DNA of 64,000 nucleotides, taken from contig NZ_JBEPLU010000003.1 in assembly GCF_040545335.1 (NCBI RefSeq), positions 186,001 to 250,000 of the forward strand, written 5' to 3'. Both the position numbers and the translations under genes were made by a program. The notes below the pieces were generated by a model. That model ran no database searches and was not told where the DNA came from. It was given only the letters and a program-made list of their open reading frames with translations. Shown here in pieces: positions 25,123 through 33,588 of this stretch. The DNA is from Phenylobacterium koreense. Its GTDB lineage: Bacteria > Pseudomonadota > Alphaproteobacteria > Caulobacterales > Caulobacteraceae. Each line of letters starts with the position of its first letter. Positions within the stretch are counted from its first letter, which is position 1.

Positions 25123-26895
25123 CTATTTCGGCCGCTTCTCTCCGGCCTTCTTCTTCCACGGCGGCTTGCCGGACTTGGGGCCGGGCGCGCCAGGCGGTCC
25201 CTTGAACGGCTTGCGGAACGGCCGCGGCTCGCCCTTGCCTCCGCCCCCGCCCCCGCCACGCGGCGAGGGAACGCCCGGAGGACCGGCTCGCTCGATCTTG
25301 ATCTCGTCCTCAGCCGTCGCGCGGATGGCCTCGGCGAACTTCGCCTCGATATCCTTGGCGATCTCGAACTTCGTCTCGCGGTCGAAGATGCGGATCGAGC
25401 CGATGTCCTTCTTGGTCACGTGGCCCAGGCGGCAGATCATCGGGATCAACCACTTGGGGTCGGCGTTCTTGCTGCGGCCAACCGTAATGCGGAACCAGCT
25501 CACGTCTTCCGGCGCGAGCCGCTCGGGCTTTCCGAAGGCGCGGTCCTCGCGGCGCGGCCGCTCGCGGTCCTGGTCGCGGCCGCGGGCATCGTCATAGAGC
25601 TCTTCCGGGGCCGGAAGCCGCTGGCGGTGCAGGCGGATAAGCGCTGCGGCGACCTCGGCCGGCGACCGGGTCTCGAGCAGCAGTCCGGCCAGCCGGGCCT
25701 CTTCTTCGCCAGCCGCCTCAGCGAAGATCGGGTCCTCCAGAAGACGGGCCTGATCCTTGGCCCGGATCTGCTCGGCGGTGGGCGGTCCCTCCCACTGCAC
25801 ATCGACCCCGGCGGAACCCAGGAGTTGCTCGGCCTTGCGGCGACGGGTGTAGGGAACCAGCAGCACCGAAACGCCCTTGCGTCCGGCCCGGCCGGTGCGG
25901 CCTGAACGGTGCAGCAGGGCCGGCTTGTTGATTGGCAGGTCGGCGTGGATCACCAGGCCCAGGTCCGGCAAGTCCAGGCCACGGGCGGCCACGTCGGTGG
26001 CCACGCAAACCCGGGCATGGCCGTCGCGCAGCGCCTGCAGCGCGTCCGAGCGCTCCCGCTGGCCCAGTTCGCCCGATAGCCCGACCACCGCGAAGCCGCG
26101 CTCACGCAACGCCGCGTGCATGTGGCGGACGCCGTCGCGGGTATTGCAGAACACCAGCGCGCCGGGAGACTCGAAGAACCGCAGGACGTTGACCACCGCC
26201 AACTCGACCTCGTTCGGCGCGATGCGCATCGCCCGGTACTCGATGTCGCCATGCGGCTCGTCGCGGCGCACGGTGTCGATGCGCAGGGCGTTGCGCTGGT
26301 AGCGCTTGGCCAGGGCGGCGATGTCCTTGGCGATGGTCGCCGAGAACAGCAGGGTGCGGCGATCCACCGGCGAAGAGTCGAGGATTTCCTCGAGGTCCTC
26401 GCGGAAACCCATGTCGAGCATCTCGTCGGCCTCGTCGAGGACCAGCACCCGCAGGGCGCCGAGATCGAGATTGCCGCGTTCCAGGTGATCCTTCAGGCGG
26501 CCAGGCGTGCCGACCAGGATGTGGCATCCGGCGGCCAGCGCCCGCTGCTCGCGCCGGGGATCCATGCCGCCGACGCAGGTTTCGACCTTGGCGCCGGCCG
26601 CGGCATAGAGCCAGGTCAGTTCCTTGGCGACCTGCATCGCCAGTTCGCGCGTCGGCGCGATGGCCAGCGCGAGCGGCGCGCCAGGTTGCCCGAACCGCTC
26701 CTCCTCGCCCAGCAGGGTCGATGCAGCGGCAAGGCCGAAAGCGACGGTTTTGCCCGAACCCGTCTGGGCCGAGACCAGCAGGTCACGGCCTTCTGCGTCG
26801 GGCGTGAGCACCGCCGCCTGCACGGGAGTGGGATCGGCATAGCCCTGGCTCGCAAGCGCGCGCGCCAAGGCGGGATGGATGTCGGGGAAGGCCAT
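25123..26895 (-). CDS. DEAD-box ATP-dependent RNA helicase with DbpA-like RNA-binding domain
   Basis: 590 residues. All helicase motifs are visible: Q motif TPVQAAVL, Walker A AQTGSGKT, PTRELAMQV, TPGRLKDHL, DEADEML, SAT, CNTRDGVRH, ATDVAARGLDLPDLG and HRSGRTGRAG. A C-terminal DbpA/CsdA-type domain follows (WFRITVGRSKNADPKWLIP, about residues 465-540), and the tail is a glycine, proline and lysine-rich low-complexity stretch (GGGGGGGKGEPRPFRKPF). It probably acts in ribosome assembly or RNA remodelling. The ATG at 26895 gives MAFPDIHPAL right before the Q motif; the frame is open to 27081, but that extension overlaps the divergent gene's promoter region. Confidence 0.94.
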   Translation of the reverse strand: MAFPDIHPALARALASQGYADPTPVQAAVLTPDAEGRDLLVSAQTGSGKTVAFGLAAASTLLGEEERFGQPGAPLALAIAPTRELAMQVAKELTWLYAAAGAKVETCVGGMDPRREQRALAAGCHILVGTPGRLKDHLERGNLDLGALRVLVLDEADEMLDMGFREDLEEILDSSPVDRRTLLFSATIAKDIAALAKRYQRNALRIDTVRRDEPHGDIEYRAMRIAPNEVELAVVNVLRFFESPGALVFCNTRDGVRHMHAALRERGFAVVGLSGELGQRERSDALQALRDGHARVCVATDVAARGLDLPDLGLVIHADLPINKPALLHRSGRTGRAGRKGVSVLLVPYTRRRKAEQLLGSAGVDVQWEGPPTAEQIRAKDQARLLEDPIFAEAAGEEEARLAGLLLETRSPAEVAAALIRLHRQRLPAPEELYDDARGRDQDRERPRREDRAFGKPERLAPEDVSWFRITVGRSKNADPKWLIPMICRLGHVTKKDIGSIRIFDRETKFEIAKDIEAKFAEAIRATAEDEIKIERAGPPGVPSPRGGGGGGGKGEPRPFRKPFKGPPGAPGPKSGKPPWKKKAGEKRPK

Positions 26896-27080
26896 GGTCG
26901 TCCTGAGGAGTGCGCACACACAAAAATAGCGCGGGCGCGCCTTAGATGCGAAGCAGGCGTCCACTGCAACCCTTCCCGGCGATAAAATCCCCCCAAGCGC
27001 CGATGGGCCGCAGCAAAACGGGCGCTCAGCGGCGCCCGACGGGGCTGGACTTTCCCGCTCCGAGGGCGTCTGACGCGCCA

Positions 27081-28289
27081 ATGTCCCATTCTCCTCTGAA
27101 GGTCGCCGTCATCGGCGGCGGGCCGGCCGGCCTGATGGCCACCGAACTGCTCAGCGCCGGCGGCGTCCAGGTCGATCTCTACGACCGGATGCCCAGCCTG
27201 GGCCGCAAGTTCCTGATGGCCGGGCGCGGCGGGCTCAACCTCACCCACTCCGAGGACTTCAAAGCCTTCGTGGCCCGATACGGCGAGGCCGCGGCCTGGA
27301 TGCGCCCTGTCCTTGAAGCCTTCACTCCGGCAGACCTGACGGCGTGGGCCGAGGGGCTCGGCCAGCCCACCTTCATAGGCTCCAGTGGCCGAGTCTTCCC
27401 ACGAACTCTGAAGGCCTCCCCCCTGCTGCGCGCCTGGATCGGCCGCCTGCACGCCCAGGGCGTCCGGTTCCACATGCACAGCGAATGGCGCGGGTGGAAC
27501 CCCGATGGCGAGTTGGTCTTCAATGACGGCGAAAGCGTGCCGGTCGATGTGGTCGTCCTGGCTCTCGGGGGCGCGAGCTGGCCGCGGCTGGGCTCCACGG
27601 GCGGCTGGGCCGACATTCTGCAGGGGCGCGGCGTCGCGGTGACGCCGTTCGAGCCGGCCAACAGCGGCTTCGACGTGGCCTGGAGTCCGATCTTCGCCGA
27701 CCGCTTCGCCGGCCAGCCCTTAAAGAACATCGCCCTCTCCTTGGGCGACCGTACGGTGCGCGGCGAGGCCATGATCGCGACCTACGGCCTGGAGGGCGGC
27801 GCGGTCTACGCGCTGTCGACAGAACTCCGCCAGGCCATCCGCGCGGACGGCTCCGCCACGATCCAGGCGGACCTGCGTCCGGACATGACCCGCTCACGCC
27901 TCGCGGACCGCCTGCACAAGGCGCCGGCCGGCCAGTCGGCCGCCAACCTTCTTCGCAAGGCCGTCAACCTGTCGCCGGTGGAGATCAACCTGCTGCGCGA
28001 AGGTCACGGGGTGGAGCTTCCCCGCGACGCCGGCGCCCTGGCCCGAGCCATCAAGGCGACGCCGCTTCGCCTCACCGGCGTTCGCGGCCTCGACCGGGCG
28101 ATTTCCTCGGCCGGCGGCGTGGCTCTGCCCGAGCTGGACGAGGGCCTGATGATCCGCCGTCTGCCCGGCGTCTATGCGGTTGGAGAGATGCTCGACTGGG
28201 AAGCGCCGACCGGCGGCTACCTGCTGCAGGCCTGCTTCGCCACCGGCGTCGCCGCGGCCCGCGCCATCCTCAGGCGTCAGGCTTCTTGA
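27081..28289 (+). CDS. FAD-dependent oxidoreductase, BaiN/YhiN-like (HI0933 family)
   Basis: A 402-residue cytoplasmic flavoprotein. The dinucleotide-binding motif VIGGGPAGLMATELL is at the N-terminus, followed by GRKFLMAGRGGLNLTHSE, the signature of the HI0933/YhiN family. A second FAD contact lies near the C-terminus (PGVYAVGEMLDWEAPTGGY, then LQACFATGVAAARA). The sub-type with 'SAGGV' and 'GEMLDWEAPTGGYLL' is annotated as TIGR03862-type flavoprotein; its reaction is unknown. The ATG at 27081 is chosen because it starts just before the nucleotide-binding strand. Its 3' end overlaps the convergent mechanosensitive channel gene by 20 bases. Confidence 0.88.
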   Translation: MSHSPLKVAVIGGGPAGLMATELLSAGGVQVDLYDRMPSLGRKFLMAGRGGLNLTHSEDFKAFVARYGEAAAWMRPVLEAFTPADLTAWAEGLGQPTFIGSSGRVFPRTLKASPLLRAWIGRLHAQGVRFHMHSEWRGWNPDGELVFNDGESVPVDVVVLALGGASWPRLGSTGGWADILQGRGVAVTPFEPANSGFDVAWSPIFADRFAGQPLKNIALSLGDRTVRGEAMIATYGLEGGAVYALSTELRQAIRADGSATIQADLRPDMTRSRLADRLHKAPAGQSAANLLRKAVNLSPVEINLLREGHGVELPRDAGALARAIKATPLRLTGVRGLDRAISSAGGVALPELDEGLMIRRLPGVYAVGEMLDWEAPTGGYLLQACFATGVAAARAILRRQAS

Positions 28290-29190
28290 GGCGGTCGCGT
28301 AGCGTCGGCTTGCGGGCCGGTGTGGCCTTCTTCGTCCTGGCCGTCGGCAAGGGCGGCAGGCGATCTGCGGCGCCGTCGGCCAGAAGGCGGGCCGCGAGCA
28401 TGAGGTCCCCTTTGACCGCGCCGAAGTCCTGCGCTTCCACCCAGGCGCGCACCGCGACCTCGACAAAGGCTTCCGACATTCCGGTCACCTCGGCGGCGAC
28501 GGCCGGATCCTTCAAGACCAGGGGGTTGCTCTCGGCGCGCTCCTTGAGCCCAATCAGCAGCGCTGGAATGTCCCGCTTGGTGTCGACCCGCACGACGGCG
28601 TCCGCGCGACGGCGGGGGTGAGCGCTGGTGTTGACGATCACGTCGCCGAACACCTTGCCGTTCGGCAGCACGACCTTGAGATTGTCCGGCGTCGCCAGCT
28701 CGGTGACGAATAGGTCCAGCGCCTTCACCGTGCCGGTGCGTCCGCCGATCTCGACCACGTCGCCCACCTGATAGGGCCGGAACAGCAGCAGCATGACCCC
28801 CGCCGCCACGTTGCTGAGCGTGCCCTGCAAGGCCAGGCCCACCGCCAGCGACGCCGCGCCCAGCACCGCCAGGATCGAGGTGGTCTGAACGCCCAGTTGC
28901 TGCAGCACCGCGATCAGGCCGACGACGACGACCAGATAGCGCGCCAGCGACCCGGCGAAACTCTGCAGGGTGACGTCCGGCGGACCACCGCGGTTGACCC
29001 GCGCGATCAGGCGCCGGACCAGCCGGGAGGCCCAACCCGCCAGCCACCAGGTGACCGAAAGGATGATTATCGCGACGACGAGGTTCACGGCCAAGTCGCC
29101 CGCCGCGTCCATGAACCGTTGAAGGACGCGCTCGTCGATGGTGATCGTCTGGCGAAGGCGATCGCCTACTTCCGTTTCGAAACCCTGCAT
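28270..29190 (-). CDS. MscS-family mechanosensitive ion channel
   Basis: A 306-residue inner-membrane channel. Three membrane helices are followed by the pore helix GAASLAVGLALQGTLSNVAAG (about 112-132) and the beta domain (FRPYQVGDVVEIGGRTGTVK, NLKVVLPNGKVFGDVIVN). The C-terminus is a basic, proline-rich tail (KKATPARKPTLRDRLKK). Small MscS channels release solutes under hypo-osmotic shock. The ATG at 29190 (MQGFETEV) is chosen; a TTG at 29226 in frame is less likely, although GGGAG lies near 29207. It is 40 bases downstream of cckA and could be read through from it. Confidence 0.9.
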   Translation of the reverse strand: MQGFETEVGDRLRQTITIDERVLQRFMDAAGDLAVNLVVAIIILSVTWWLAGWASRLVRRLIARVNRGGPPDVTLQSFAGSLARYLVVVVGLIAVLQQLGVQTTSILAVLGAASLAVGLALQGTLSNVAAGVMLLLFRPYQVGDVVEIGGRTGTVKALDLFVTELATPDNLKVVLPNGKVFGDVIVNTSAHPRRRADAVVRVDTKRDIPALLIGLKERAESNPLVLKDPAVAAEVTGMSEAFVEVAVRAWVEAQDFGAVKGDLMLAARLLADGAADRLPPLPTARTKKATPARKPTLRDRLKKPDA

Positions 29191-29230
29191 ATGAGCGCTT
29201 AAAACTCCCGACCGCCCGGCATGCAATACG

Positions 29231-31324
29231 CTAAGCCGCCTTCTGGAGTTCCTGCTTCACCCGCTCCGCCAGGGTCTTGATGTCGATCGGCTTGGGCAGG
29301 AACGAAATGTTTTCCTCCCCTTCCAGCAGGTTCGAGAACTCCGCTTCGGCATAGCCCGAGATGAACATCACCGGCGCGCCGGCCAGGTAGCCGCGGGCAT
29401 GCTTGAGCAGGTCCGGCCCCTGCATTCCCGGCATGACGACGTCGGATATCATCAGGTCGATCTGGCCGGCATGGACCTCCGCGAGCTCCAGCGCCTCCTC
29501 GCCCGAACCGGCCTCGATGACCTCATAGCCGCGGGCCCGCAGCAGTTTGGCCGCGACGGTGCGGACCGCGTCCTCGTCCTCGACGAAGAGGATGCGGCCG
29601 GCGCCCGAAAGGTCGCGAGCCTTCGGCGGCGCCTTGGCGGCGGTCGGTTCCGGCGCCGGCGCAGCCGCGCTCGGCACGTGGGCCGGCAGGAAGATCCGGA
29701 ACGCCGCCCCCTGGCCTGGACGCGAGGAGACGCCGATCCAGCCGTCCGACTGCTTGACGATACCGTAGACGGTCGCCAGGCCGAGCCCAGTCCCCTCACC
29801 CACCGGCTTGGTGGTGAAGAACGGGTCGAAGATCTTGTCGATCACGTCGGGCGGAATGCCTGGGCCGTCGTCGGAGACTTCGATCAGGGCGTGCTCGTCC
29901 TTGGCGTTGGGATAGCCAGCCGCGACCGCCTCTTCCTGCGACAGCCGCGCCAGGCGAATGCGCACCTTCCCGCCGCCATGGGCGCGAACGGCGTCGCGGG
30001 CGTTGACCGCCAGGTTCATCACCGCGGTCTCGATTTGGCTCCGGTCGGCTCGCACATGGGGCAGATTGCGGCCATATTCGGTCTCGAGCTTCACGTCCTC
30101 GTAGAGCACCCGCCGCAGCAGCACCTCGGACTCGCTGATCAGTTCGCCCAGGTCCAGGGTCTCGCGCTGAACGGTCTGTTTGCGCGAGAAGGCCAGCAGT
30201 TTGCGCACCAGATCAGCCGCCCGGATCGAGGTCGAGCGGATCTCGTTGAGGCCCTCATAAGAGGGATCGCCGACCGGGTGACGCTGGGCCAGCACGTCGA
30301 GCTGGAAGAAGATCGCGGTCAGCAGGTTGTTGAAATCGTGGGCGACGCCGCCGGCGAGCTGGCCGATGGCCTGCATCTTCTGGCTCTGCGAGAGCTGCAG
30401 TTCGATCTGCTTCTGCTCGGAAACGTCGACGAGATAGGCGACCCAGCGGCCCTCATTCTTCGAGAGATATAGGTGCGCCACCTTGGCCGGATCGCTGGCC
30501 AGCCGCACCTCCAGAGCGCCGACATGGCCGTCCGTCAGCTTCTGAATCGCATCGGCGCGCGATGTGGCCTCGATCAGGTCGCCGAACCGCTCACCGCTAG
30601 CGCCGCCGCCGGTCAGGGCCGACAGCGCCGGGTTGGCTTCGATGATGGTCGCCTCGAACGGGTCCTCGCCATCCAGCAGCGCCGCGCCGAACGGCGATGC
30701 GGCCGCAAAGGCGTCGAGCACCTTCGGCGGGGGCGGCTTGGCGCTGTTGAACGCCTGCAGCACCTCGGCCGCAGCGGGCGGCAGGGCCAGCGGCGGCGCC
30801 TCGGCCAGACGCACCAGGAAGCGGCGCTCACCCAGCGGGGCCACGGTGGCGGTATGCTCGCCGCCGCTGTTGCGGATCGAGGCCTGGGCCATCTCGCCGC
30901 GGCGCGCCGCGCTGAGGGCGGTGAACAAGCTGGCGCCGGAAGAACCGCCCTTGGGCAGGCGGGCGGCCGCTCCCAGCACGGCCCGCCAGGCAGCGTTGGC
31001 TGCGTGGATACGGCCGTCGGCCGCGGCGATCGCCGCCGGCTCGGCCAGGGCGTCGATCATCTTGTCCGCCCCGGACTCTCCGACCGCCACCGGCTGGGTC
31101 GAACCACGAAGGGCGAAAAGGCCAAGGCAGGCCACGCCGAATAGGCCGATCAACAGCATGATGCCGGCCCGGGTCGCAGGCCCGGCGTGGAACGCAGGCA
31201 CCGCCGCGAACGCCACCGCCGCCAGGAAGCAAAGCACGGCCATGACCGTCATCGGGTCGATCCGCCGCGTGCGGCCCTTGGACTTGATCTCCGCCATGGC
31301 TCGGCCCCGGTTGCTGTCGGACAT
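29231..31324 (-). CDS. cckA: CckA-type hybrid sensor histidine kinase/phosphatase
   Basis: 697 residues. Two membrane helices (about 25-43 and 52-72) precede two PAS-like regions (about 85-170 and 200-300), the HisKA phosphoacceptor [13 protein letters not shown] (His329), HATPase motifs NARDAV and [10 protein letters not shown] / [13 protein letters not shown], and a C-terminal receiver (FVEDED, phospho-acceptor Asp628 in MISDVVMPG, Lys in LPKPID). In Caulobacter CckA sends phosphate through ChpT to CtrA and CpdR to control cell-cycle progression; length, architecture and location after flhB agree with it. GGAGG lies upstream of the ATG at 31324. ChpT, CtrA and DivL are not in this window. 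Confidence 0.93.
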   Translation of the reverse strand: MSDSNRGRAMAEIKSKGRTRRIDPMTVMAVLCFLAAVAFAAVPAFHAGPATRAGIMLLIGLFGVACLGLFALRGSTQPVAVGESGADKMIDALAEPAAIAAADGRIHAANAAWRAVLGAAARLPKGGSSGASLFTALSAARRGEMAQASIRNSGGEHTATVAPLGERRFLVRLAEAPPLALPPAAAEVLQAFNSAKPPPPKVLDAFAAASPFGAALLDGEDPFEATIIEANPALSALTGGGASGERFGDLIEATSRADAIQKLTDGHVGALEVRLASDPAKVAHLYLSKNEGRWVAYLVDVSEQKQIELQLSQSQKMQAIGQLAGGVAHDFNNLLTAIFFQLDVLAQRHPVGDPSYEGLNEIRSTSIRAADLVRKLLAFSRKQTVQRETLDLGELISESEVLLRRVLYEDVKLETEYGRNLPHVRADRSQIETAVMNLAVNARDAVRAHGGGKVRIRLARLSQEEAVAAGYPNAKDEHALIEVSDDGPGIPPDVIDKIFDPFFTTKPVGEGTGLGLATVYGIVKQSDGWIGVSSRPGQGAAFRIFLPAHVPSAAAPAPEPTAAKAPPKARDLSGAGRILFVEDEDAVRTVAAKLLRARGYEVIEAGSGEEALELAEVHAGQIDLMISDVVMPGMQGPDLLKHARGYLAGAPVMFISGYAEAEFSNLLEGEENISFLPKPIDIKTLAERVKQELQKAA

Positions 31325-31371
31325 GGAGACCTGCGCCTCCGGCGAATCAACGTTCGCCTCGTTAAATTCTA

Positions 31372-32457
31372 TTAGTTCCGGGCCCTTGCGGCCACGCGCG
31401 CGCTGTTTTGCATGATGAAGCCGATCAGCTTGGCCACGGCTTCGTAGTGAGCGGGCGGAATGAAGTCGTCCAGCTCGACGGCGGCATAGAGCGCGCGAGC
31501 CAGGGGCGGGTCCTCGATCACCGGCACGCCGTGCTCCTCAGCCAGGGCGCGGATCTTCAAGGCGATGGCGTCCATGCCCTTGGCCACACATTGCGGCGCG
31601 GCCGTCTCGCCGGCCTCGTAGCGGAGCGCCACGGCGTAGTGTGTCGGGTTCATGATCACCATGGTGGCCTCGGGCACCGCGGCCATCATCCGGCGGCGGG
31701 AGCGCTGGATCGCGATCTGTCGCCGCTTGGCCTTGATGTGAGGATCACCTTCGGAGTTCTTGAACTCCTCCTTTTGCTCCTCCTTGGTCATCCGCATGCG
31801 CTTGAGGAAGCGCGAGCGCTGCCAGAACCAGTCGAACCCGGCGATCACCAGCATCAGGCCCGCGGCGGCGAACACCAGCCGGCGCAGGATATCGGTCATG
31901 AGCGGCAGCATGGCGGCCGGCTCCAGGGTCGCCAGATCCCGCAGCGGCTGGATGTAGGGCTTCATGACCATCCAGCCGACCCAGCCGACCATCACGACCT
32001 TGGCCAGGGACTTCACGAACTGCATCAGTCCGTCCGGTCCCAGAATCCGCTTCAGCCCCGCCATTGGCGAGACCTTCTTCCAGTCCGGCTTGAGCTTCTC
32101 CGGACTGAACAAGAGGCCGGTCTGGATAAGGTTGCCGCCCGCGCCCATGAGCGCTGCGACCGCCATGACCCCGATCAGGATCGGCGCGGCCGCGTGGGCC
32201 GCCCGTTGCGCCACATTGATCGCCCCATGGCCTTCCAGGCTAATGCTGTCGGGACTGGCGATGAAGGGCAGGAGCTCGGCGGCCAGATTGCGCGAAAACG
32301 ACCCGCCGGCGAGGGCGATGACGGCTGCAACGCCCGCGAACGAGGCCACCATGCCCAGGTCTTGTGTCTTGGCGACGTCCCCCTTCTCCCGAGCCTTCTG
32401 GAGTTTTGAGGGTGTCGCCTCTTCTGTCTTGGAGTCTGTGTCCTGTTCGTCGGCCAT
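31372..32457 (-). CDS. flhB: Flagellar export gate protein FlhB
   Basis: 361 residues, the usual length. Four membrane helices in the N-terminal half are followed by the cytoplasmic switch domain with the autocleavage motif NPTH at 270-273. The N-terminus DSKTEEATPSKLQKAREKGDVAKT is family-typical (conserved TEEAT.KL..AR.KG). FlhB, with FlhA, FliP, FliQ and FliR, forms the export apparatus, and its self-cleavage switches export from rod/hook to filament substrates. It is four bases after fliR, so they form an operon fliQ-fliR-flhB, with cckA 47 bases further on. Confidence 0.97.
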   Translation of the reverse strand: MADEQDTDSKTEEATPSKLQKAREKGDVAKTQDLGMVASFAGVAAVIALAGGSFSRNLAAELLPFIASPDSISLEGHGAINVAQRAAHAAAPILIGVMAVAALMGAGGNLIQTGLLFSPEKLKPDWKKVSPMAGLKRILGPDGLMQFVKSLAKVVMVGWVGWMVMKPYIQPLRDLATLEPAAMLPLMTDILRRLVFAAAGLMLVIAGFDWFWQRSRFLKRMRMTKEEQKEEFKNSEGDPHIKAKRRQIAIQRSRRRMMAAVPEATMVIMNPTHYAVALRYEAGETAAPQCVAKGMDAIALKIRALAEEHGVPVIEDPPLARALYAAVELDDFIPPAHYEAVAKLIGFIMQNSARVAARARN

Positions 32458-32461
32458 CTGC

Positions 32462-33217
32462 TCAGCCGAGGAACAGCGAGACGAGCTCGCGATAGCGGTT
32501 GAGCCAGACCATGCCGATCACCCCCAGGCTGAGGGCGAAGATCGAAAGGCCCAGCAGGACCACCAGGGGGGTCACGACGAAGAAGACCTGGAACTGTGGC
32601 ATCACGCGCCCGACCAAACCCGCCGCCACGTTGAAGATCACCGTGAAGACCACCACCGGCGCGGCCAGTTGCAGGCCGAGGCGGAAGGCGCCCGCAACCG
32701 TCTGGGCGGCGAGTTGCGCGCTGTCGGCGATCGGCACGTCGCGCGTGAAGGGAAACAGGCTGTAGGACCGCGCGATCGCGGTGATGAACATGTGATGCAG
32801 GTCCGTGGTCATGATCAGGGTGATCCCGATCAGGCCAAGGAAGGTGCCCAGCGAGGTCGAAGGCGCCGCCTGCCCCGGGGCCGCGGTCTGGGCGAAGGAA
32901 AGCGTCGTCTGGATCGAGATGATCTCGCCCGCCGTGGAGAGCGCCGACAGGAAGACCCGAAGGATCCCGCCGATCATCAGGCCGATCAGCACCTCCCGGA
33001 TCACGCCGGTGGCGACGCCTGAGACGGTCCCGGGGACCGGCATGCCCTTGGCCACCAGCGGCATCAGCATCAGGGCCATCAGGAAGGCGAAGGAGAGCCT
33101 GATCCGCGGCGGCACGCTGTTGTCGCCGATGCCGGGCAGCAGCATCACGATGGCGCCGACGCGGGCGAAGATCAGCCCGGCGGCGTAGACCTGGGATGCG
33201 GCGGCGTAGCTTTCCAT
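32462..33217 (-). CDS. fliR: Flagellar export apparatus protein FliR
   Basis: 251 residues with about six hydrophobic segments; export-gate subunit in the inner membrane below the basal body. Recognised by FARVGAIVMLLPGIGDNSVPPRIRLS near the N-terminus, GLMIGGILRVFLSALSTAGEI in the middle and the C-terminal FVVTPLVVLLGLSIFALSL. It lies between fliQ (16-base gap) and flhB (four-base gap), the standard order. Confidence 0.95.
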   Translation of the reverse strand: MESYAAASQVYAAGLIFARVGAIVMLLPGIGDNSVPPRIRLSFAFLMALMLMPLVAKGMPVPGTVSGVATGVIREVLIGLMIGGILRVFLSALSTAGEIISIQTTLSFAQTAAPGQAAPSTSLGTFLGLIGITLIMTTDLHHMFITAIARSYSLFPFTRDVPIADSAQLAAQTVAGAFRLGLQLAAPVVVFTVIFNVAAGLVGRVMPQFQVFFVVTPLVVLLGLSIFALSLGVIGMVWLNRYRELVSLFLG

Positions 33218-33233
33218 GCCGGGCCGGCTGGCC

Positions 33234-33497
33234 TCACATGGCCGCGATGCGGGCGGCGATCTGGCGCATGAAGCCGCTCATCAGCGCCCCCATCAGCGGC
33301 AGGAACAGCAGCAATGAGAGGAAGATCGCCACGATCTTCGGCGCATAAACCAGGGTCGCTTCCTGGATCTGGGTGAGGGCCTGCATGAGGCCGACGCCCA
33401 CCCCGACCACCAGGCCGACGATCAGCACCGGCGCGCAGAGCTGGATGGTCAGCCAGATCGCGTCGCGCCCGATGTCCAGAACCTCTGCGCCGTTCAT
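33234..33497 (-). CDS. fliQ: Flagellar export apparatus protein FliQ
   Basis: 87 residues, two membrane helices, the usual size. Signature ALTQIQEATLVYAPKIVAIF, with the conserved QIQE and a helical hairpin. It is an export-gate component. It is the first gene of the fliQ-fliR-flhB operon. The 62 bases upstream hold an inverted repeat with TTAA half-sites (33560-33588), a plausible CtrA-controlled promoter region as known for class II flagellar genes in Caulobacter. Confidence 0.96.
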   Translation of the reverse strand: MNGAEVLDIGRDAIWLTIQLCAPVLIVGLVVGVGVGLMQALTQIQEATLVYAPKIVAIFLSLLLFLPLMGALMSGFMRQIAARIAAM

Positions 33498-33559
33498 CTG
33501 GTGTCTCTTTCGGTACGCTTCGTGGCGGAAAATCAGCTAGGTCGAATTTGCCGGGTTAT

Positions 33560-33588
33560 GGTTAACGAAGCGCTACTGTTCGTTAACC
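33560..33588. promoter_or_regulatory. Inverted repeat with TTAA half-sites upstream of fliQ
   Basis: GGTTAACGAA (33560-33569) and TTCGTTAACC (33579-33588) are perfect inverted copies around a nine-base loop. The right arm lies in the last codons of the ABC permease gene. Each arm has the TTAAC core of CtrA half-sites but lacks the N7 direct spacing. No T-run follows, so a terminator is less likely than a regulatory site. Confidence 0.5.
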
